This document shows, piece after piece, positions 6,379-11,578 of a stretch of 11,578 bases of DNA. How positions within the stretch are numbered: the first letter of the stretch is position 1; each line of letters begins with the position of its first letter. Source of the DNA: Planctomycetales bacterium (GTDB taxonomy: Bacteria; Planctomycetota; UBA11346); contig JANYGY010000082.1 of the NCBI GenBank assembly GCA_025362255.1, forward strand, positions 1 through 11,578, given 5' to 3'. A model generated the notes under the pieces. The model saw only the letters and a list, made by a program, of their open reading frames with translations. It ran no database searches and was not told where the DNA came from. A program made the position numbers and the translations under genes.

Positions 6379-8505
6379 ATGGGCATGTCCGCGACTTCGG
6401 TGGTGCATCTTGGTTTCGTCGGGGTGATCGTCGCATATCTCGGTTGGTCGTATCCCGCCGGGATTCCCGCGTTGGCGTTGCAATTCGGGTTTGCAGTGGC
6501 GTCTGAAGTCATGCACGGCCATTGGTCTGCCAGCCAGCGGTGGGTGGTGCTGCGCGAGGCGTTCTTCCTCGCTGGTCTGGCGGGTGCGTGGCTGATCGGG
6601 ACGCCGTTGTATCCGCTGGTGGCGTTCGCGTTGTGCGGGTCGTTGCTGCTGCTGGTGCGCCATCGTGCTTTGCGCTATCTGCCGGCGCTGGCCGCCGCGG
6701 ATCTGGTGTGGTACGGCCTCAGCGGGACCCTGCTGCAACCTGCACCGCATAGCGCCGCCGCTGCTGCCATGGTGCTGGTGCCCTTGGCGTTGGGGGCCTT
6801 GGCCGCGGATGCGTGGCTCGCCGCGAACAGCGGCGCGCGCCGGACCTCGGCCGCGCTGGGCCGCAGTGGCCTAAATAGCAGTGGCCAGAACAGCAGTGGC
6901 CAGAACAGCAGTGGCCAGAACAGCAGTGGCCAGAACAGCAGCGGCCCAAGCGGCAGGTTCGCAACAGGTCCCGGAGACCGCCGGTGGCGTCACAGGCCCT
7001 CGTGGCTGTGGCTGGTGCGTCCGGTGCTGTTGTGCGCAGCGATCGGCCTGCTCGGTGGATTGCCGGCAAGTCGCCGCGATCTCGCGGATCTGCCGGTGCA
7101 GGCGATGCGCATGCCCAATCCGCTGGTGGCGGCCAAGGCTCACACCGGCAGCACAAACTCGGGCCTGGCGACCGTCATCCGCATTGGCGACACCCTGCGC
7201 ATCGATCGGGATCAGCGGATATCAGCGCGTCTGGAATGGACTGGTCCGGCACCGCGCCTGGGGCGGATGGTGTACCTGCGCGCGATCACCTTGCCTGAAG
7301 TCATCATCGAAGGGCCATTCCTGTTGTGGCGCACGGCCGAGGACGGATTTCTGCCAACCACGGCGCCGATCCCGCCGCGCACGGCGACCGGCCTGCTGCT
7401 GCGTCGCCCCGGTGGCGGTGATGTGGTGCTGCGCCCTGATGGCGCGCTCGGCGTCGGCCTTGATCGCTTGCGCGGGGATCGCGATGGAAACTGGTATCAA
7501 GCGGGGCTGGGATTGGCGACCACGACCTATCGCGTGAGCCTGGAATCGTTGGCCGAGTCGGAAGCGGGGATGGCCACCGCCGGCGAGGCCGAACTGTGCG
7601 GCCGGCTGCCAAACGCCTTGAATGAGCTGCCGTGGTCTCGCGTCGAACGCAGCGAATGGGCCTCGATGACGCCTGAAGATGCCGCGCGCGACATTGTTCA
7701 GCTGATCCAGGAGCGCTGCCATTATGAACTGGATTCCCTGCCCGAACCAGATGGCAGTCCAGCGGGTGCGCTGCTGACCTTTCTGCTGTCCGACGACCCC
7801 GACGATCGCCGTGGGCACTGCCAGTATTTCTCGACCGCGGCAGTGGTGCTGCTGCGCCGGGCCGGGCATCCGGCACGCACCGTGGTCGGCTTTGCGAGTG
7901 AGGAATTCGATACCAAAGGCGTGACGTTCAGAGGTCTTCACGCGCACGCGTGGCTTGAACTGATCGACTCGCGCGGGCGCTGGCAGCGGGTCGATGCGAC
8001 CCCGTCGGCGGGTTATCTCCAGCGGCTCGCCGGGATCGATCCGGCGCGCGGCGAGGTCTCGCCCGAGGTGGCGGCAGATCAGGCGGCGGCCGAAGCCGAG
8101 GCGGCGGCATCCGGCGGATTCGTGGAACCGCTGCCCGGGATCCGCCTGCCGCGCACCTGGTTTTACAGCGTCGTGGCCGTTGGAATCGGCGGCATGGGGG
8201 TGGTCGCGGTGGTCAGATGGTGGCGTCGACGGCCGAATGCGGAAACCCGGCGGCGGCAGCAGCTGGCGCAGGCCGACGCCACGTTGATTGCCTGTGCGCG
8301 CGAACTCGGGGTGAAGGTCCGCGCCTCCACGACACTTTCAGAGGTCGCAGATGCGCTGAGCCGGCGCACCGGGGTCGACCTGTCCGGGCACCTGCGCGAG
8401 CATTTGGCAGCGCGCTATGGCAGTGGCCCGGCGCCGCGTCCGTGGCCGGTGGCCGAACTCCGCCAAAGTCGCGACTCAAGCACGCCGGCGGTGAACCGAC
8501 ACTGA
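6379..8505 (+). CDS. TgpA-like membrane transglutaminase-domain protein
   Basis: This 708-residue membrane protein has several N-terminal helices (about residues 1-155), a low-complexity linker (162-191), another helix (about 209-230), a large, probably periplasmic, domain, and a helix at about 594-614 followed by a short cytoplasmic tail. The transglutaminase-like core carries a complete Cys-His-Asp triad: C481 in G-H-C-Q-Y-F-S, H523 in H-A-H-A-W, and D539 in V-D-A-T-P-S. Members act on peptides or proteins in the envelope; the substrate here is unknown. The linker contains four perfect S-S-G-Q-N repeats. ATG 6379 is chosen because AGGGG (6368-6372) is 6 bases upstream; TTG 6376 is the alternative. 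It begins nine bases after the DUF58 stop, supporting a MoxR-DUF58-transglutaminase operon. Confidence 0.93.
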   Translation: MGMSATSVVHLGFVGVIVAYLGWSYPAGIPALALQFGFAVASEVMHGHWSASQRWVVLREAFFLAGLAGAWLIGTPLYPLVAFALCGSLLLLVRHRALRYLPALAAADLVWYGLSGTLLQPAPHSAAAAAMVLVPLALGALAADAWLAANSGARRTSAALGRSGLNSSGQNSSGQNSSGQNSSGQNSSGPSGRFATGPGDRRWRHRPSWLWLVRPVLLCAAIGLLGGLPASRRDLADLPVQAMRMPNPLVAAKAHTGSTNSGLATVIRIGDTLRIDRDQRISARLEWTGPAPRLGRMVYLRAITLPEVIIEGPFLLWRTAEDGFLPTTAPIPPRTATGLLLRRPGGGDVVLRPDGALGVGLDRLRGDRDGNWYQAGLGLATTTYRVSLESLAESEAGMATAGEAELCGRLPNALNELPWSRVERSEWASMTPEDAARDIVQLIQERCHYELDSLPEPDGSPAGALLTFLLSDDPDDRRGHCQYFSTAAVVLLRRAGHPARTVVGFASEEFDTKGVTFRGLHAHAWLELIDSRGRWQRVDATPSAGYLQRLAGIDPARGEVSPEVAADQAAAEAEAAASGGFVEPLPGIRLPRTWFYSVVAVGIGGMGVVAVVRWWRRRPNAETRRRQQLAQADATLIACARELGVKVRASTTLSEVADALSRRTGVDLSGHLREHLAARYGSGPAPRPWPVAELRQSRDSSTPAVNRH
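6862..6951 (+). repeat. 15-bp tandem repeat coding S-S-G-Q-N units
   Basis: Six in-frame 15-base units lie inside the transglutaminase gene. The four central copies (6877-6936) are identical at DNA level (AGCAGTGGCCAGAAC), flanked by diverged units at each end (R-S-G-L-N and S-S-G-P-S). Perfect DNA identity, including third codon positions, indicates recent expansion. Because the unit is five codons, copy-number change would lengthen or shorten the linker without a frameshift. Arg-rich flanks (R-R-T-S before, D-R-R-W-R-H-R after) suggest this loop is on the cytoplasmic side. Confidence 0.95.
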
Positions 8506-8513
8506 GATCAGTG
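8500..8513 (+). other. short inverted repeat over the transglutaminase stop codon
   Basis: CACTGA and TCAGTG, separated by two bases, form a perfect 6-bp inverted repeat that includes the TGA at 8503-8505 and ends two bases before the GAGGAG of the next gene. It has no T-tract and essentially no loop, so it is not a terminator. It could weakly affect re-initiation at the downstream start, or be chance. Confidence 0.3.
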
Positions 8514-8527
8514 ACGAGGAGCCAATC

Positions 8528-8887
8528 ATGGATATGCTAACTTCAGCTTACGCTGGATTCCTTACCGATGGATTGCTCCTGATGGACATGCCGTACGCGA
8601 TTCACGACGACGCCAAACGTCGCGTCATCGTTCTTGGTCGTGATGCACTCGATCATCCGCTGCTGGTCGGAGATGCCGGCGCGGCATGTCTTGAGGATTC
8701 CGCAGCGCTGGCCCTGGCGATCGACTGCGCGGCGATCCATCAAGCGAATTCGCTGCTGATCGCGTGGCTCATCCGCGTCGCTCAATCTGCCAATCCGCGT
8801 CGCGTGGCATTGATCAACGTCAGCGAACGCCAAGCGGTGTTGTTCAGGCGGATGCGCCTCGACCACATTCTCGACATCCCCGCCTGA
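8528..8887 (+). CDS. small STAS-like (anti-sigma-antagonist/MlaB-type) protein
   Basis: The 119-residue cytoplasmic protein looks like a divergent STAS domain. A strand-helix-strand-helix core covers about residues 58-118: A-L-A-I-D-C-A-A-I (62-70) matches the strand that leads to the phospho-acceptor loop, R-V-A-L-I-N-V (92-98) the next strand, and F-R-R-M-R-L-D-H-I-L-D-I (106-117) the terminal helix. The usual D-S-S-G loop is replaced by Q-A-N-S-L-L (72-77), so regulation by serine phosphorylation is doubtful. No partner kinase, phosphatase or sigma factor is adjacent. The start is firm: GAGGAG (8516-8521) is 6 bases before ATG. It follows the transglutaminase gene by 22 bases. An unrelated alpha/beta protein remains possible. 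Confidence 0.7.
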   Translation: MDMLTSAYAGFLTDGLLLMDMPYAIHDDAKRRVIVLGRDALDHPLLVGDAGAACLEDSAALALAIDCAAIHQANSLLIAWLIRVAQSANPRRVALINVSERQAVLFRRMRLDHILDIPA

Positions 8888-8953
8888 TTCCCGCGCAACC
8901 GCGGCTGAGCACCGCATGGATCGGGCGAAAAACCGTCCACGATAAGCAGCCGC

Positions 8954-9853
8954 ATGCCTGCTCGATTTGCGCTGATCACGGCTCTGACCTCATTGTACCT
9001 GGTGTGGGGTTCGACGTACCTCGCGATCGCCGTCGCGGTGCGCTCGTTGCCACCATTGCTGATGGCCAGCCTGCGATTTTTGATCGCCGGCGGGATCCTC
9101 ATGCTGGTGCTGCGCGTGATGGGTACGCCGTGGCCTGATCGACGGCAGTGGCTCGGTGCGTTGGCGGTGGGCGTGCTGCTGCTGATGGGCGGCAATGGCA
9201 CCGTGTGTCTGGTCGCGCATGCGGTGCCTTCGGGAGTCGTCGCGCTGATGATCGCCTGCACCACCATGGCGATGGTCGGCGTCGGATGGGCGGCGGGGGG
9301 GCCGCGGCCGACCGCACGATTGGCCTTTGGCATCGTCTTGGGTCTGGTCGGCGTCGGCGTATTGGTCTGGCGCCCCGGCGCGCCGTTGGCCTATCCGTGG
9401 TGGGGCATCGCAGCGTTGCTGTTCGCCTGCGTAAGCTGGGCGTGCGGCTCGGTGCTCAGCCGGCGCCTTACGGCCACTGCGCAGATCCCGTCACCGTGGA
9501 TGGCCACGGGCGCGCAGATGGTCGCGGGGGGCGTGGCGATGCTGATCGCGGCGACGATCCATGGCGAGTGGACTGACTTGGATCCAGCGCACATCACTGC
9601 CGCGTCGCTCGGGGCGTGGGCTTATCTGGTGGTCGGTGGCTCGGTCATCGGTTTCGGCTCGTACGTATGGCTGTTGCGCAATGCCAGCCCGGCCTTGGCG
9701 ACCAGCTATGGGTACGTCAATCCCCTGGTGGCGATCGGGATCGGGGCGTGGCTCAACGCCGAGCCGATCACTCATCAGATGTTGATGTCGGCGGCGGTGA
9801 TCGTGACCGCCGTGGCGTTGATCGCGACCGCCCCACGGCACGATGCACGGTGA
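8954..9853 (+). CDS. DMT-superfamily EamA transporter (YedA-like)
   Basis: The 299-residue inner-membrane protein has about ten hydrophobic helices in two EamA repeats (about 5-138 and 148-293). Landmarks are Y-L-V-W-G-S-T-Y-L-A-I (15-25), the conserved Arg-Phe of helix 2 (41-42) and, in the second repeat, Y-V-N-P-L (254-258) in the penultimate helix pair. The closest family resemblance is to YedA-like metabolite or drug exporters; the substrate cannot be inferred. The ribosome binding site is weak. It lies 66 bases after the STAS-like gene, and its TGA shares one base with the dnaE ATG. The nearby hairpin at 8891-8904 lacks a T-run, so transcription may continue from upstream. Confidence 0.92.
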   Translation: MPARFALITALTSLYLVWGSTYLAIAVAVRSLPPLLMASLRFLIAGGILMLVLRVMGTPWPDRRQWLGALAVGVLLLMGGNGTVCLVAHAVPSGVVALMIACTTMAMVGVGWAAGGPRPTARLAFGIVLGLVGVGVLVWRPGAPLAYPWWGIAALLFACVSWACGSVLSRRLTATAQIPSPWMATGAQMVAGGVAMLIAATIHGEWTDLDPAHITAASLGAWAYLVVGGSVIGFGSYVWLLRNASPALATSYGYVNPLVAIGIGAWLNAEPITHQMLMSAAVIVTAVALIATAPRHDAR

Positions 9854-11578
9854 TGACTGATTTCGTCCATCTGCATGTGCACAGCCACTTCACGCTGCTG
9901 AACTCGCCGATCACCATCGGCAAGCTGCTGGCAAACGTGGCGAAAAAAGGGATGAACGCCGTCGCCCTAACCGATCGCGGCAATCTGTTCGGCGCTTTTG
10001 AATTCTATTCGGCGGGCAAAGACCTGGCGGAAAAAGCAGCAAAAGCCCAAAAAGAAGCATCGGCCTTGGCGGCAGACGACCACCGTCAGGCGGCGGCCAG
10101 CGCGAGCGTTGTGGCCGCCAGCGCCGCGGTGGTGATGCCGATCATCGGCTGCCAGGTCAACGTCACTCCCGGCGCGATGACGGAAAAGGTCCGTGATTCG
10201 CAGCAGCTGGTGCTGCTGGCCACCAGCGAGCAGGGCTATCGCAATCTGTCGCAGCTGGTGTCGCGCGGGTGGTTGCAGGGATTTTATTTCGAGCCGCGTG
10301 TCGACCTTGAAGCGATCCGCGAATTCAGCGCTGATCTCATCTGCCTGACCGGGGCCGGTCGCTGGGGTTTCCTCAACAGCCATATCTTGAAGGGCGCGAA
10401 GGAAGACGCGGCGACCCAGCTCCAGCGGCTGAAGGAGATTTTCGGCGATCGTCTGTATGTCGAGCTGGCCGACCTCGGTCCGGATCCGCAGCTCGATTGG
10501 GCGCAATTGATTGCCGACAACGTCACGCTCGCGCGCGCCGCTGAGGTCCCGGTCGTCGCGACCAACTGGGTTCATTATCTTGAGCGCAGCGACGCGGCGA
10601 TGCATGACGTGCAGCTGGCGATCGACAGCGGCACGACCCTGGCCGACACCAAGCGCAAGAAAATGCCGACTGAGGAATTCTACCTCAAGACCCCGGCCGA
10701 AATGGCCGAGCGCTTTGCGGCACTTCCCGAGGCCATCGCCAACACCCGGGTGATCGCCGATCGTTGCCACGGTTCGATTCCGTCGGGCCAATATTTTCTG
10801 CCCCGCTTTCCATGTCCGCCCGATAAGGACGAGGCCGGTCTGCTGCGTGAGCTGTGCGCGGTGGGCATGAATAATCGCTACGGCGAGGGAATTACCGACG
10901 CGCATCGTGAACGTCTGGAATTCGAGCTGAAGACCATCATCACCATGGGCTTTCCCGCCTATTTTTTGATCGTTGCCGATTTCATCGGGTGGGCCAAACG
11001 CGGCGGAATCCCGGTCGGTCCGGGGCGTGGCTCGGCTGCCGGCAGCCTGGTCGCGTACGCCATGGGCATCACCGACATGTGTCCACTGCGCTATGGACTG
11101 CTGTTCGAGCGCTTCATGAATCCCGGGCGTAAAAGCATGCCCGACATCGACGTCGATTTCTGCAAGGATCGCCGCGACGAAGTCATCCAGTATGTGCGCC
11201 AGAAATACGGTGAGGCGGCGGTCACCAACATCATGACCTTGGGCACGATGAAGGCCAAGATGGCGATCAAGGATGTCGCCCGCGCCTATGAATGGACGCC
11301 GGAAGAAAGTCAGGTGCTTGCTAATCTGGTGCCGGCGGATCCCAGCGGCAAGACCGATCTCAAGGTGTGCCTGGGCCTCAAGCCGATCGACGAAAAGAAG
11401 AATGAGTACGCGATCGTCGAGGTGATGAAGAGTCGCTATGATCAGGATGAGCGTACACGGCGGGTGCTCGACGGCGCGTTGTCACTCGAAAAGCTCGGGC
11501 GTAATCTGGGCGTCCACGCCTGCGGCATCATCATCGCCCCTGGGCCGGTCAGCAGCTTCGTGCCGGTGTGCAAGGTGA
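9853..11578 (+). CDS. dnaE: DNA polymerase III alpha subunit, N-terminal 575 codons (3' partial)
   Basis: This is the replicative polymerase catalytic subunit, cut by the window edge at about half its usual length. It begins with a PHP domain (H-L-H-V-H-S-H at 6-12). The polymerase core follows, with G-P-G-R-G-S-A-A-G-S near 387-396 and the catalytic P-D-I-D-V-D-F at 430-436 (D431, D433); the third catalytic aspartate would lie beyond the window. L-G-V-H-A-C-G-I-I-I-A-P-G (about 555-567) is also typical. The PHP domain is odd: residues expected to bind metal are N17, R42, Q101, Q118 and W239 instead of Asp, His, Glu, His and Asp, while H8, H10 and H241 remain. An Ala-rich insertion lies between 53 and 95. 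The start overlaps the transporter stop by one base and has no Shine-Dalgarno of its own. Confidence 0.97.
   Translation, partial: MTDFVHLHVHSHFTLLNSPITIGKLLANVAKKGMNAVALTDRGNLFGAFEFYSAGKDLAEKAAKAQKEASALAADDHRQAAASASVVAASAAVVMPIIGCQVNVTPGAMTEKVRDSQQLVLLATSEQGYRNLSQLVSRGWLQGFYFEPRVDLEAIREFSADLICLTGAGRWGFLNSHILKGAKEDAATQLQRLKEIFGDRLYVELADLGPDPQLDWAQLIADNVTLARAAEVPVVATNWVHYLERSDAAMHDVQLAIDSGTTLADTKRKKMPTEEFYLKTPAEMAERFAALPEAIANTRVIADRCHGSIPSGQYFLPRFPCPPDKDEAGLLRELCAVGMNNRYGEGITDAHRERLEFELKTIITMGFPAYFLIVADFIGWAKRGGIPVGPGRGSAAGSLVAYAMGITDMCPLRYGLLFERFMNPGRKSMPDIDVDFCKDRRDEVIQYVRQKYGEAAVTNIMTLGTMKAKMAIKDVARAYEWTPEESQVLANLVPADPSGKTDLKVCLGLKPIDEKKNEYAIVEVMKSRYDQDERTRRVLDGALSLEKLGRNLGVHACGIIIAPGPVSSFVPVCKV

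Noticed and set aside
8891..8904. Terminator hairpin between the STAS-like and transporter genes
   Set aside because: CCGCG-CAAC-CGCGG forms a 5-bp GC stem but has no T-tract, so intrinsic termination is unlikely.
9967..10905. Long antisense open frame (312 codons) opposite dnaE
   Set aside because: It is a shadow of the strongly coding dnaE frame; the translation is Arg/Gln/His-rich with no family resemblance.

Overview
The window is a gene-dense bacterial segment in which every supported gene lies on the + strand. The protein set suggests a Gram-negative bacterium. Base composition rises from visibly AT-richer sequence in the first ~300 bases, through a moderate level in the first gene cluster, to clearly GC-rich sequence from about 4270 onward. 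The phylum cannot be fixed from the sequence alone. The combination of genes would fit, among others, Planctomycetota, Verrucomicrobiota or Acidobacteriota, but this is a weak inference.

Region 1 (2-124) is the C-terminal tail of a protein that enters from outside the window. It is followed by a ~175-base intergenic stretch.

Region 2 (301-4180) is an ECF42-type sigma-factor cluster. It contains a 412-residue sigma factor with a long TPR-like C-terminal extension, a YCII (DGPF)-VOC fusion protein, an SRPBCC/AHSA1 protein, a small DoxX-like membrane protein, and a tandem-duplicated YCII protein. Just downstream of the sigma gene is TGTCGA-N17-CGACTA (1588-1616). This matches the promoter signature I recall for ECF42 sigma factors, so the sigma factor probably drives the four downstream genes itself. 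No anti-sigma gene is present. This fits control through the C-terminal extension.

Region 3 (4274-9853) is a tightly packed run. It holds a MoxR AAA+ ATPase, a possible 28-residue very basic repeat peptide, a DUF58 protein, a TgpA-like membrane transglutaminase, a small STAS-like protein and a DMT/EamA transporter. MoxR, DUF58 and transglutaminase form a widespread conserved module acting at the cell envelope. The small basic ORF and the transglutaminase linker each carry a 15-base (five-codon) tandem repeat, with unrelated sequences.

Region 4 (9853-11578, running off the end) is the N-terminal 575 codons of the DNA polymerase III alpha subunit. Its start codon overlaps the transporter stop by one base. 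The polymerase catalytic motif is intact. The N-terminal PHP domain has lost most of its expected metal ligands and carries a ~34-residue alanine-rich insertion.

The points most worth a second look are the sigma-specific promoter, the basic pentapeptide-repeat ORF wedged between moxR and DUF58, the degenerate PHP domain of DnaE, and the three divergent YCII modules. I did not find a clearly new defence or mobile system.
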